The notes under the pieces were generated by a model. That model made no database searches. It was not told the DNA's origin and saw nothing but the letters and a program-made list of their open reading frames with translations. From Citrifermentans bremense (GTDB lineage: Bacteria; Desulfobacterota; Desulfuromonadia; Geobacterales; Geobacteraceae), in contig NZ_AP023213.1 in assembly GCF_014218275.1 (NCBI RefSeq), positions 4,274,954 through 4,338,953 on the forward strand: DNA of 64,000 nucleotides, read 5' to 3'. Positions 8,069 through 16,767 of the stretch are shown here, piece by piece; the first letter of the stretch is position 1; every line of letters begins with the position of its first letter. Made by a program: the position numbers and the translations under genes.

Positions 8069-8464
8069 ATGTTACTGGAGTGGGACGGGGCACTTGAACT
8101 CGGTATCGGGGAGATCGACGAGCATCACCGCAAGCTGATCGACATTTTGAACCAGTGCTACCAGGCGCTGATGCTGAACAACCACACCCGCCAGCTTGAA
8201 GAGATCGTAACGGAGCTGAAGGATTACACGCAGTACCACTTCGGGGCCGAGGAAAAGATCATGAGCGACACCGGCTACCAGGCAGCGGAGGCGCACATGG
8301 AGGCGCACCGGCAGTTCGTCGCCTCCATCGCCGAATTCGACCGGAGGGCCAGTGCCGGGGAATCCTTCGTCGCCATCGAGGTGCTGACCTTCCTCAAGGA
8401 ATGGCTGGTAGCCCACATCCTGAGCACTGACCGGGCGTTGGCCGACTGCATCAAGGCCGGCTGA
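8069..8464 (+). CDS. Bacteriohemerythrin
   Basis: 131 residues, single domain. Di-iron ligands are present at their usual spacing: His20 (IDEHH), His57 and Glu61 (HFGAEE), His76 and His80 (HMEAH), His116 and Asp121 (HILSTD). The protein reversibly binds O2 and probably stores or delivers it, or protects anaerobic enzymes; related domains also sense O2 for chemotaxis. AAGGAG precedes the ATG. The gene ends just before a bidirectional terminator. Confidence 0.95.
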   Translation: MLLEWDGALELGIGEIDEHHRKLIDILNQCYQALMLNNHTRQLEEIVTELKDYTQYHFGAEEKIMSDTGYQAAEAHMEAHRQFVASIAEFDRRASAGESFVAIEVLTFLKEWLVAHILSTDRALADCIKAG

Positions 8465-8491
8465 CCCGGCCTGGGGTGAAGGCGCAAACAA

Positions 8492-8533
8492 AAAGGGACA
8501 GGCTACTTTTCAAATCAAGTAGCCTGTCCCTTT
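8492..8533. terminator. Bidirectional terminator
   Basis: A 17-bp stem (8492-8508 with 8517-8533) ending in AAA/TTT, placed between the convergent hemerythrin and PEBP genes. Confidence 0.9.
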
Positions 8534-8558
8534 CGTTTTCACTCCGGTTGGCATCAAC

Positions 8559-9020
8559 TCAGGAGGGACCGTCGCTTTCCGAATAGATGCCGGTGAGCGA
8601 GGTCTCGGCCAGGATGTGCTGGTTCATCGCCACGTCCAGCTGCCCCTTGCTGGCGGTCCCGGCAAGGTCTAGGACGGCGTCGAGGGCGTAGAGCCTGAAG
8701 ATGTAGCGATGGGTGCCGGAAGGGGGGCAGGGACCGCCGTACTGGTTGTGCCCCCAGCTGTTTTTGCCTATCACCGACTCGCGCGGCTCGGAATGCTCCA
8801 CCAGTTTCCCGATGTTGGGCCAGATGTTCCAGACCACCCAGTGCACCCACAACCCGTTGGGGGCGTCAGGGTCCTCCATGATCAGCGCCAGCGATTTGGT
8901 CCCGCGCGGGACGTTTTCGATGACCAGTTCCGGGTTGATGTTGTCGCCGTCGCAGGTGAACTTCGCGGGGATCTTCTTGTTGTCCTGGAACGCCGGGCTG
9001 CTCAATCTCATCTTTTCCAT
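8559..9020 (-). CDS. YbhB/YbcL-family (PEBP, Raf kinase inhibitor-like) protein
   Basis: 153 residues of the phosphatidylethanolamine-binding protein fold. Family motifs are FTCDGDNINPEL near residue 22, the ligand-pocket DPDAPNG followed by WVHWVVWNI, and GPCPPSGTHRYIF. The bacterial function is unclear; E. coli YbhB and YbcL are the reference members. The ATG at 9020 follows AAGGGGGGAG, and a start 9 codons upstream lacks similarity. There is no signal peptide, so the protein is cytoplasmic. Single-gene unit. Confidence 0.92.
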   Translation of the reverse strand: MEKMRLSSPAFQDNKKIPAKFTCDGDNINPELVIENVPRGTKSLALIMEDPDAPNGLWVHWVVWNIWPNIGKLVEHSEPRESVIGKNSWGHNQYGGPCPPSGTHRYIFRLYALDAVLDLAGTASKGQLDVAMNQHILAETSLTGIYSESDGPS

Positions 9021-9080
9021 GGTTCTCCCCCCTTTTTGGTTTTGCACTCCCCGCGCCGCGACAGCCGCGGCGCTAGCCGG

Positions 9081-10295
9081 TTAACGATCCGCCCTCTGAG
9101 GTTGGGGCAGCGCTGTTATCTTGATCTCTACGATGAGGTCGTCGACCTGGGCGAAAAGCTCGGTAGCCGAGCCCGTCGGCCTCATGAGCTCCAGGGACCA
9201 TTGCCCCTCGACGCTGTTTCTCCCCAATGGACTTGCACTGGCATGGGACACCATGCCGCAGAATTCCGAACAGCGCACCGAGCGCCGGTTTTCAACCCGT
9301 CCCAGAAGACACGGCGGGAGCCGGGACTGATCCACCTCCACCTTCTGCCCCCCCCGGACAAAAAGCGCCGCCTCCGGAAGTCTCAGCACCAGCGACCAGG
9401 GAACCGTTCCCGCCTCTCCGATCAGCGATGCGCTCACCCCCTTCAGGCGGCAGTTGTCGAGCCCCTGGAACAGCTCCGGCGGAACCTGCAGCTTCACCGC
9501 GAAGCTGTCCCTCGCGTGTCTGAGCTGCCCCCAGGCGTTGCGGTTCATCAGGGCGCGGACAGAGAACGCCCTGGTGAAGGCCTGCTCCCTGCGCTGGTAT
9601 TTTCCCAGCCATTCGAGCGTGTTGCGGGTCCAGATGGAAAAGCTGGTGATCGAGGCGCTCAGGGTATCGGCCCACGCGGTCAGCGGCGAAGGATCGCCGT
9701 CGTAGCCGTAGATCAGGCGGATGCCGTCCTCCGCAACGGCTATCCGGTTCACCGCCTCCTCGTAGTCGCGGCAGACCCGCTTCAGCACCAGGTCCCGCTG
9801 TTCGTCCAGGGCAAAGGGGCGCCCCGGCCCCGCCAGCTCCCTTTTCCTGCGCACCGACTCGGCCCGAAGCTCCAGGAAGGTGGTGATCTCGGCGGCGGCC
9901 GGCTCGCTCAGCGCCTCGGCCTCCCCCTTCTCCTGCTCTTCCCTCGCCTCGTGCTGCTCCCCGTGCTCTTCTTCCCCGTGGGGAGCCACCTCCCCGGAGG
10001 GAGGGTCCACGCCCCCCTCGGCCGCCTCCGGCTCCGGCGCAGCTTCCGGCTCCGGCTCCTCCGTCCGCTCCCGCTTCCGGTCCAGCTCGATCTCTTTCTC
10101 CAGGATGTCGATGTCGTTGCTGTACCCCTGCCAGGCGCGGTCCAGGGAAACGTATTCCTTGAGGTCGACCAGGCAACGGTCCAGGAGGGCCGCAGCCTCG
10201 CAAAGCAGGGGTTCGGCCTGCCACGGGCTGAAGTTGGCCGCGAGCATCACCGGGTCGGGGCGGTAGGCTGCCACGTTGCACGCCAGCTTGGTCAT
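9081..10295 (-). CDS. Protein resembling the TcA C-terminal (TcB-binding) region of Tc toxins
   Basis: 404 residues. About 25 residues of acidic Glu/Pro/Ala repeats (near 78-105) and a coiled, charged stretch split the N-terminal helical part from a C-terminal half. From residue about 215 on, the order of motifs recalls the end of TcA subunits: a helix with AFTRAFSVRALMN, then LRHARDSFAVKLQVPPELF, a CRLKGVSASL strand, and a closing GQWSLELMRP followed by DDLIVEIKITA. This is pattern recognition at low identity. If right, it is a stand-alone TcB-binding-like domain without the shell and channel parts. No TcB or TcC gene is nearby. It could equally be an unrelated beta-sandwich protein. Confidence 0.45.
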   Translation of the reverse strand: MTKLACNVAAYRPDPVMLAANFSPWQAEPLLCEAAALLDRCLVDLKEYVSLDRAWQGYSNDIDILEKEIELDRKRERTEEPEPEAAPEPEAAEGGVDPPSGEVAPHGEEEHGEQHEAREEQEKGEAEALSEPAAAEITTFLELRAESVRRKRELAGPGRPFALDEQRDLVLKRVCRDYEEAVNRIAVAEDGIRLIYGYDGDPSPLTAWADTLSASITSFSIWTRNTLEWLGKYQRREQAFTRAFSVRALMNRNAWGQLRHARDSFAVKLQVPPELFQGLDNCRLKGVSASLIGEAGTVPWSLVLRLPEAALFVRGGQKVEVDQSRLPPCLLGRVENRRSVRCSEFCGMVSHASASPLGRNSVEGQWSLELMRPTGSATELFAQVDDLIVEIKITALPQPQRADR

Positions 10296-10335
10296 GGGAT
10301 CACCTCCTGTTCACCGGCGAAAGCGGGAACGACAA

Positions 10336-10359
10336 GGGGGGCGGCCTGCGCCGCCCCCC
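10336..10359 (-). terminator. Hairpin after the Cys-rich protein gene
   Basis: Perfect 10-bp GC-only stem (10336-10345 with 10350-10359) and a 4-base loop, 7 bases after the stop codon of the gene at 10366. The T-tract is poor, so termination may be inefficient. Confidence 0.5.
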
Positions 10360-10365
10360 ACTTCT

Positions 10366-10791
10366 CTACAACAGGCTGGTCCTGCTCCCTTCGGAGAGGC
10401 GGGAGAGCATCTCCTGGCAGATCTTCTCGCAGTTGAGACAGGAAGCCCGGCAGATCCTGCAGTGCTGGTGCATCTCGGAGTGCTCCTCGCATTCCTGGGC
10501 GCAGGTCCGGCAGGCTATGGCGCAGCTGTCGAGCTGGGCCCGCAAAAGCAGCGGCGCCGGCTCGGTCTGGCGTGCAAGGACCCGAGCCGTCGCCTGGCAG
10601 ATGTCGGCGCAGTCGAGGTTCAACCTGATGCATCTGGTCAGCATCTGCACCTGCTCCTCGCCCAGGCAGGCATCCGCACAAGAGGTGCAGACGTCGGCGC
10701 ACTCGACCAGTGCGTTGACGCATTCGGTTACGACCGTGAGGTCCAGGGTGGACCTTCTGGGATGGGCGTTTAGCATATCCATTGTTTTCAT
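10366..10791 (-). CDS. Four-helix-bundle Cys-rich (DUF326 / Csp-like) protein
   Basis: 141 residues with 17 cysteines, most in CxxxC or CxxC spacing along predicted helices (for example CADVCTSCADAC and CRICRASCLNC). This matches DUF326 and the copper-storage Csp proteins, which bind many Cu(I) ions inside a four-helix bundle. There is no Tat or Sec signal, so it would be a cytosolic form. CAGGAG precedes the ATG at 10791; an ATG three codons later is also possible. No copper ATPase or regulator is adjacent. Binding of copper rather than another soft metal is inference. Confidence 0.85.
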   Translation of the reverse strand: MKTMDMLNAHPRRSTLDLTVVTECVNALVECADVCTSCADACLGEEQVQMLTRCIRLNLDCADICQATARVLARQTEPAPLLLRAQLDSCAIACRTCAQECEEHSEMHQHCRICRASCLNCEKICQEMLSRLSEGSRTSLL

Positions 10792-11054
10792 TGAGGTTCT
10801 CCTGTTTAAGGTTGGTCTGGCGCTGAGACAATTAGGCAATTCTAACCATGCAAGAGCAGAATTCAACGCACAAACGGGGAGAAGTTACCTTTTCCTGACG
10901 GAAAATATCGTCCCTGGCAGCCGCGCCCCGCGCGAGCCGTCGGCTTCTCCCCCCAAGAATGGGGCGCACGCTTTTTCCCCGAGCTCATTGTCAGGGTGCG
11001 ATTTCTTCATATAATGAGAGCTGGAAAAAAGACCGCAACTGTTCCGGAGGCGCC

Positions 11055-11936
11055 ATGGAAAGAAGACGATTCATCAAGCTGCTTGGCCTTTGCTCGATCT
11101 TTTTGCCCGGCTCGCTGCGGCAGCTCTTGGCGGCCCAGGGCCCGGTGGTGGCCGTCTCCCAGGGGAGCGACCACGCCGCAGCGGCCCGCAGGGCGATCGC
11201 CGCGCTTGGGGGCATGCAGCGCTTCGTCAAGGCCGGGCAGACCGTCGTGGTGAAGCCCAACATCGGCTGGGACCGGGCGCCGCAATACGCGGCCACCACG
11301 AACCCGGCCGTGGTGAAGGCCGTGGTCGAGGAATGCCTGAAGGCTGGGGCGAAAAAGGTGAAGGTGTTCGACCGCACCTGCAACGACGCCCGGCGCTGCT
11401 ATGCCAGCAGCGGCATCGAGTCGGCCCTCAAGGGAATGAAGAACGTCGAGGTGAAGCACCTGGAGGAAGAGCGCTTCAAGAAGGTGGCGTTGAACGGCAG
11501 GGTGCTCAAGGAGTGCGAGCTCTACGGCGAGGCGCTCTCCGCCGACGTCTACATCAACGTGCCGGTGGCGAAGCACCACGGCCTGAGCCGCCTCACCCTG
11601 GGGATGAAGAACGTGATGGGGATCATGGGGGGGAACCGCGGCTCGATACACAAGAACCTGGACCAGGCGCTGGCCGACGTGAACGGCTACTTCAGGCCCC
11701 AGCTCACCGTGATAGACGCCACGAGGATACTCACCGCCCACGGCCCGCAGGGGGGGAACCTGGCCGACGTGGAGGTCCTGAACCAGGTGCTGGCCTCCAC
11801 CGACATGGTCGCGGCCGACGCCTACGCCACGACGCTCTTCGGGCTGAAGCCCTCCGACATCGCCGTCACCAGGACCGCCTACCAGCGGGGGCTGGGGGAG
11901 ATGAACCTTGACCGGATCAGGGTAGTCAAGGCATGA
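11055..11936 (+). CDS. DUF362-domain protein with Tat signal
   Basis: 293 residues. The N-terminus ERRRFIKLLG plus a hydrophobic stretch to about residue 27 is a twin-arginine signal, so the protein is exported folded, presumably with a cofactor. The DUF362 core follows, with VVKPNIGWDRAP near residue 75, DRTCNDARRC with two Cys, and VPVAKHHGLSRLTLGMKNVMG. DUF362 proteins are frequently partnered with ferredoxin domains. Here the partner is the next gene, overlapping by 4 bases (ATGA). I chose the ATG at 11055 because it gives the Tat motif and has GGAGG upstream. Function is unknown; a periplasmic redox role is inference. Confidence 0.85.
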   Translation: MERRRFIKLLGLCSIFLPGSLRQLLAAQGPVVAVSQGSDHAAAARRAIAALGGMQRFVKAGQTVVVKPNIGWDRAPQYAATTNPAVVKAVVEECLKAGAKKVKVFDRTCNDARRCYASSGIESALKGMKNVEVKHLEEERFKKVALNGRVLKECELYGEALSADVYINVPVAKHHGLSRLTLGMKNVMGIMGGNRGSIHKNLDQALADVNGYFRPQLTVIDATRILTAHGPQGGNLADVEVLNQVLASTDMVAADAYATTLFGLKPSDIAVTRTAYQRGLGEMNLDRIRVVKA

Positions 11937-13519
11937 GGCTTCCGCGCCCCCCCCGCATCTCGCAGCTTTTCTTTCTCCTGCTCTTCCTGGTACTGTTCCT
12001 TTTGACCGAATACCGCGGCAGCGACCGGATCGTCGCCGCGGTGAACGGGTTCTTCCGGGCGGACCCTCTCACCGCCGTCAGCAGCATGCTGGCGGTAAAG
12101 GGTTACCTCCCGCTCCTCTTCCCCGGGCTCCTGATGCTGGCCCTCTCCCTTTTCCTCGGGCGCTTCTTCTGCGGCTGGATCTGTCCCTTGGGGACCGTCC
12201 TCGATCTCGCGACTGACAGGATCGGGAAGCTCGGCCCGATCAGGGTGCTTCAGGGGAGGGCCAAGTACTGGCTCCTGCTTCCTTTACTCTTCGCCTCCCT
12301 GTTCGGGTTGAACGTAGCCGGGATCCTCGACCCCATCGCCATCCTGTTGCGCGCCCTCACCTTCTTCTTTCACCCGCTTTTGGGCGAGACCGCACGCGGC
12401 GGCTGGAAATCGCTCTACGGCCTCCTCGGGGACCGCCGGGACCTGCTCGACCCGGGCTATCACCTGCTGCGCGACTACCTCCTCCCCTTCCGGGAGACGC
12501 TCTACCCACTGGCTTTTCTGTCCGCGCTCCTCTTCTTCCTGGTCCTATTCCTGGAGCGCTACGAAAAGCGCTGCTGGTGCCGCCGGCTCTGCCCCCTGGG
12601 GACCCTCCTCGGGCTCGTCTCCCGCTTCGGACCCTTGCGGCGGATCCCCGCGAAGCTCTGCCCCGACTGCCGGGCCTGTCGCGAACATTGCCCGACCTCC
12701 TTCGACCGCGAGCTGCTGCAGATGGACGAGTGCATCCTCTGCCTTCAGTGCGCGCTCAACTGCCCCTCGCAGCGGGTCCGCTTCGATTGGAGGGGGATGC
12801 GGCCTGAGACGGGGCCGGTGATGGAGCGACGGGTACTTCTGGGGGGGCTTTTCGGCGGCTTTGTCCTCGCCAGGACCTTCCGCTTCCGCGAGCCGGAAGC
12901 CCAGGCGAGGATGCTGCGTCCCCCCGGGGTGCGGGAGGAGGGGGAATTCCTGGAGAAATGCGTGCGCTGCGGGGAGTGCATGAAGGTCTGCCTGAGAAGC
13001 GCGCTCTACCCCGCTTTGCTGCAGGCCGGACCGGAGGCGCTCTACACCCCGGTCCTGGTGCCGCGACTGGGATACTGCGAGTACAACTGCACCCTCTGCG
13101 GCCAGGTCTGCCCTACCGGCGCCATTCCCGATCTCGCCGTCGAAGCGAAAAAGCGCGAGGTGATCGGCAAGGCGGTCTTCGACAAGAACCACTGCCTCCC
13201 CTTCGCCAAAAGGGTGGACTGCATCGTCTGCGAGGAGCACTGCCCCATCCCGCAAAAGGCGATCCGGTCGGAGCTTGTTGAGGTGACCGGCTTCCAGGGG
13301 GAGAAGCTGCAGGTGAAGCAGCCGTACCTGGTCACGGAGCTTTGCAACGGCTGCGGCATCTGCGAAAACGTCTGCCCCTTGGAGGGAAAGTCCGCCATCG
13401 AGGTCTTCGCGGTGAAGGACCGCACCCCTATCCCCCTCTCCGCCGACGCTCCGTCGGCACCACCCTCACGCCCCCCCGGCGGCGCCTCCCCCGATCCCTA
13501 TGCCGGGAGCAACGGCTGA
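11933..13519 (+). CDS. NapH/CcoG-like membrane polyferredoxin
   Basis: 528 residues. The N-terminal third has several membrane segments and the FFCGWICPLGT and CRRLCPLGT motifs of NapH/NosR/CcoG-type proteins. A long ferredoxin part follows with successive cluster motifs: CPDCRACREHCP, CILCLQCALNCP, CVRCGECMKVC, CTLCGQVCP, CIVCEEHCP and CNGCGICENVCP. That suggests about five [4Fe-4S] clusters. It probably passes electrons between the quinone pool and a partner, most likely the overlapping DUF362 protein. The final 35 residues are low-complexity Pro/Ser/Ala. The electron donor and acceptor are not evident. Confidence 0.88.
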   Translation: MRLPRPPRISQLFFLLLFLVLFLLTEYRGSDRIVAAVNGFFRADPLTAVSSMLAVKGYLPLLFPGLLMLALSLFLGRFFCGWICPLGTVLDLATDRIGKLGPIRVLQGRAKYWLLLPLLFASLFGLNVAGILDPIAILLRALTFFFHPLLGETARGGWKSLYGLLGDRRDLLDPGYHLLRDYLLPFRETLYPLAFLSALLFFLVLFLERYEKRCWCRRLCPLGTLLGLVSRFGPLRRIPAKLCPDCRACREHCPTSFDRELLQMDECILCLQCALNCPSQRVRFDWRGMRPETGPVMERRVLLGGLFGGFVLARTFRFREPEAQARMLRPPGVREEGEFLEKCVRCGECMKVCLRSALYPALLQAGPEALYTPVLVPRLGYCEYNCTLCGQVCPTGAIPDLAVEAKKREVIGKAVFDKNHCLPFAKRVDCIVCEEHCPIPQKAIRSELVEVTGFQGEKLQVKQPYLVTELCNGCGICENVCPLEGKSAIEVFAVKDRTPIPLSADAPSAPPSRPPGGASPDPYAGSNG

Positions 13520-13603
13520 TTCGTCGGGAGTCATCACCGTCCACAGAAGCGAACGGATGGCGCCAGCGCTTTTGGACTGGAGGCCGGTGAAAGCATAAAA
13601 AAA

Positions 13604-13634
13604 ACGGCGCCTTCTCCGGGGAGAAAAGCGCCGT
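13604..13634. terminator. Bidirectional terminator
   Basis: Stem ACGGCGC (13604-13610) with GCGCCGT (13628-13634), extended inward by a CTTCTCC/GGAGAAAAG helix. The eight A residues to its left give a T-tract for the minus-strand chemoreceptor, whose stop is at 13684. Confidence 0.8.
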
Positions 13635-13683
13635 CTGTACCTCACGGTGAACTGTGTGGGCGAGAAGCCGCGGCAGTTCGATC

Positions 13684-15291
13684 TCACAGCTTGAACTGCC
13701 GCACGAGCCTTTGCAGTTGCTCCGCGGACCCGTTCAGCTGGTGCGCCGCGGTCGCCGATTCGTGGGCTCCCGAAGCCGTCTCCCTGACCACCTGGGAGAT
13801 CTGCTGCATGCTGCTGGAAATCTCGCTGGTGGTGGCGGTCTGCTCCTCCGCGGCGGTGGCGATCTGGTTCACCTGCATGGCGACGTCGTGCACCTGCTCC
13901 AGTATTTCGCGCAGGGCGGCGCCGGACTTGGCCGCCTCCTCGGTTCCCGCCTCCACCTGCCCGACACCCTGCTCCATGGCTGCCACGGCCCCCTTGGTTT
14001 CCCTCTGGATGGCCTTGATCATCTCGTCGATCTCCCTGGTGGCCCGGGTGGTGCGCTCCGCGAGGGCGCGGACCTCGTCCGCCACCACCGCGAAGCCACG
14101 CCCCTGTTCACCGGCACGGGCCGCCTCGATGGCAGCGTTCAGCGCCAGGAGGTTGGTCTGGTCGGCGATGTCCTCTATGGTGACGATGATGGCGCCGATC
14201 TGGTCGCTGCGCGCTCCCAGGCTTTCAACGGTCCGGGCCGATTCCTGGACCTTGGCGGCGATCTCGCCCATGACCGCGACGGTTCTCTCCACGAGACTTG
14301 CGCCGCCGCCGGCCGATTCGGCGGCAAGCTTCGCCCCCTCGGACGCCCTCTGGCAGGTGAGAGCTATGTCCCCGGAGGTCGCCGACATCTCCTCCCCCGC
14401 GGTAGCCACGGTGGACGATTGCGCCGCGACCTCTTCCGCGCCGTTGGCGATCCGTTCCGCAGTCGAGCTCAGCTGTTCGGAAGCGGTCACCACCTGGCTT
14501 GAGGTGTCGGAAATCTGGCCGATCATGTCGTGCAGTCTCTCGATGATCCCGTTGAACTCCCGGCTCATGATCCCGAGTTCGTCCTTGCTGTCGAGTTCCA
14601 CCTGCCGGGTCAGATCCCCCTCGTGCACCGCGGTCATGACGACTTTCATGGCATCGATGGAACGCATGATGCTCTTAAGCAGCAGGATCCCCACTACCAT
14701 CAGCAGCAGCAGACCCGCGACTCCGACCACCACCGCCTCGATGATCGCCATCCTGCGGTCGGCATCGAACTCCGCGTCAGCCGCCTCCATCTCCTTTTGC
14801 ATCGAGGCGACCACCTTGTCGATCCCCGCCTCGACCCGCACGACCTTTTCATCGATTTGAGTATCCAGCGCTTGCAGCTCCGGCGTGATGCCGCCGGTCG
14901 TCTTTAGAAGAGGAAGCATCTTCCCCTCGAAAAGGTCCACCACATCTTTGAGAGCGGCCTTGGTCTCAGCCGTGATCTTCTTCTCCTCCGCCGTGTCGAT
15001 CGATGCCTCCAGGGCGCTGATGCCTTTGAAGACCTCCGCTTTTTTCTCACTCCAAAGCTTCGCCGTCTCGTCAAGATTCCTGTTTATCTCGGCATCGGCG
15101 ATGATCCGGTACAAAGCGAGCCCCCCCATGGAGGACTCCTTGGCCAGCACCGCGTCCCTGGAGCGTTTCGCCCCCTCATCCTGAAGGCGGCCGAGCGTTG
15201 CTATGTTGCTGTACTCGAAGGCGACGATGCCGATAATGGTAATAAGCAGAACAACGAGATTGAGTACGATCTTGGACCTGATGGTGGACAT
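13684..15291 (-). CDS. Methyl-accepting chemotaxis protein (membrane receptor)
   Basis: 535 residues with the classical receptor layout: TM1 about 9-29, a helical periplasmic sensor to about 185, TM2 about 188-209, a HAMP domain, then a long signalling coiled coil. The hairpin tip is canonical ([18 protein letters not shown], then [16 protein letters not shown]). The sensor resembles the four-helix-bundle type, and its ligand cannot be predicted. There is no C-terminal CheR-docking pentapeptide. It is monocistronic, with its own terminator at 13604-13634, and divergent from the alcohol dehydrogenase. Confidence 0.95.
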   Translation of the reverse strand: MSTIRSKIVLNLVVLLITIIGIVAFEYSNIATLGRLQDEGAKRSRDAVLAKESSMGGLALYRIIADAEINRNLDETAKLWSEKKAEVFKGISALEASIDTAEEKKITAETKAALKDVVDLFEGKMLPLLKTTGGITPELQALDTQIDEKVVRVEAGIDKVVASMQKEMEAADAEFDADRRMAIIEAVVVGVAGLLLLMVVGILLLKSIMRSIDAMKVVMTAVHEGDLTRQVELDSKDELGIMSREFNGIIERLHDMIGQISDTSSQVVTASEQLSSTAERIANGAEEVAAQSSTVATAGEEMSATSGDIALTCQRASEGAKLAAESAGGGASLVERTVAVMGEIAAKVQESARTVESLGARSDQIGAIIVTIEDIADQTNLLALNAAIEAARAGEQGRGFAVVADEVRALAERTTRATREIDEMIKAIQRETKGAVAAMEQGVGQVEAGTEEAAKSGAALREILEQVHDVAMQVNQIATAAEEQTATTSEISSSMQQISQVVRETASGAHESATAAHQLNGSAEQLQRLVRQFKL

Positions 15292-15606
15292 ACGTTCTCT
15301 CCTTTGTCACTTCTTCAATAAGTCAATGACAACAAACGGTATCGGTGCAGAACAGCACCGCTGCATAGGAAATAGCGAAGTGGAGCTTGCACAAAATCCT
15401 GACTGCCTATAAAATCAGGAGGCCGTCACACCCGTGCAATCTAAAGTCAAAAATAGTCCATAGAGACTGGAAAATTTTGATTAACCCACACCAACCTTCC
15501 CCTTTACTTGGCATCACCTCTGAAATACTGCTAAAGTAATACGTTGGTAGCAGGCAGTGGAGTTTTCACCTACAAAAAGTGAAGAAGCAGCAAGGGAGAC
15601 GGGAAC
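15292..15606. other. Intergenic region between divergent chemoreceptor and alcohol dehydrogenase
   Basis: 315 AT-richer bases. A short inverted repeat GGTGC/GCACC lies near 15344-15360. I looked for a sigma-28 element (a CCGATA is present on the minus strand) and a sigma-54 element (TGGCAT near 15510), but neither has correct spacing, so no promoter is called. Confidence 0.4.
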
Positions 15607-16767
15607 ATGGCGGAAGGTCTCGAACTGAGGAAATTTCTGGCCCCCGAGTTCATATTCGGCGCGGGAGCCCGGGAGCTGGCAGGGAGATACGCCAAGAACC
15701 TGGGCGGGCGCAAGGTCCTTGTGGTCTCGGACCCCGGGGTAGTCGAGGCGGGGTGGACCAAGGACGTGACCGACAGCCTTGAGGCCGCAGGGCTTGCCTA
15801 TGTCCTCTTCACCGACCTCACCCCCAACCCCAAGGTCGAGGAGGTCATGGCCGGGGTGGCGCTGTACCAGGCGGAGCACTGCGACCTGCTGGTGGCGGTG
15901 GGAGGGGGAAGCCCCATCGACTGCGCCAAGGGGATCGGCATAGTCAGCACCAACAAGAGGCACATCCTCGAGTTCGAAGGTGTCGACATGGTGAAATCCC
16001 CCATGCCGCCCTTGATCTGCATCCCCACCACCGGTGGAACCTCCGCCGACGTCTCCCAGTTCGCCATCATCAGCAACCCGATGGAGCGGGTCAAGATCGC
16101 CATCATCAGCAAGTCGGTGGTCCCGGACATAGCCCTCATCGACCCCCTCACCCTCACCACGATGGACCCCTACCTGACCGCCTGCACCGGCCTCGACGCC
16201 ATGACCCACGCCATCGAGGCCTTCGTTTCCACGGCCCGCTCCAACATGACCGACCTGCACGCCCTGGAGGCGCTGCGCCTGCTCTCGGCGAGCCTCATCC
16301 CCAGCATCCGCAACCCCGAGGACCTGAGCCTTCGCGGCGACGTGATGATGGGGAGCCTGCAGGCCGGGCTTGCCTTCTCCAACGCTATCCTGGGGGCGAC
16401 CCACGCCATGGCGCACAGCCTCGGTGGAGCGCTCGACCTGGCGCACGGGGAGTGCAACGCCATCCTTTTGGACCACGTCATCGAGTTCAACTTCGCCACG
16501 GCCGAGGAGCGGTTCGAGCGCATAGCTCAGGTCATGGGGCTCGACCTGCGGGGCCTCCCCGCCCAGGAGAAGAAGAAGGCCCTTTTGCGGCATGTCAGGG
16601 AGTTGAAGGCGCAAGCGGGGGTGGCCCGGACCCTGGCCCAGGTGGGGGTGGGACGCAGCGACGTCGCCCTCTTCAGCGAGCACGCGCTCAAAGACCCATG
16701 CATGGCGACCAACCCGCGCCGCCCCTCCAAGAGGGACATCGAGGTCCTCTATGAAGAATCCCTCTGA
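15607..16767 (+). CDS. Iron-containing (group III) alcohol dehydrogenase
   Basis: 386 residues, the usual length. It shows the NAD(P)-binding VAVGGGSPIDCAKG near residue 97, IPTTGGTSADVS, and the metal-binding region DAMTHAIEAF with later His residues in ATHAMAHSLGG and DLAHGECNAILL. It reduces or oxidises a short-chain aldehyde/alcohol with NAD(P)H; the substrate is not evident. The C-terminus overlaps the following sensor kinase by 17 bases, so the two are translated from one mRNA. The start follows AAGGGAGACGGGAAC. Confidence 0.92.
   Translation: MAEGLELRKFLAPEFIFGAGARELAGRYAKNLGGRKVLVVSDPGVVEAGWTKDVTDSLEAAGLAYVLFTDLTPNPKVEEVMAGVALYQAEHCDLLVAVGGGSPIDCAKGIGIVSTNKRHILEFEGVDMVKSPMPPLICIPTTGGTSADVSQFAIISNPMERVKIAIISKSVVPDIALIDPLTLTTMDPYLTACTGLDAMTHAIEAFVSTARSNMTDLHALEALRLLSASLIPSIRNPEDLSLRGDVMMGSLQAGLAFSNAILGATHAMAHSLGGALDLAHGECNAILLDHVIEFNFATAEERFERIAQVMGLDLRGLPAQEKKKALLRHVRELKAQAGVARTLAQVGVGRSDVALFSEHALKDPCMATNPRRPSKRDIEVLYEESL

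Noticed and set aside
9974-10100. Frameshift in the Glu/Pro/Ala-rich segment of the TcA-like protein
   Set aside because: The frame stays open across the repeat and the sequence on both sides is protein-like; it reads as a natural acidic linker.
15292-15606. Sigma-28 promoter for the chemoreceptor and sigma-54 promoter for the alcohol dehydrogenase
   Set aside because: Partial matches only; neither has both boxes at the required spacing.
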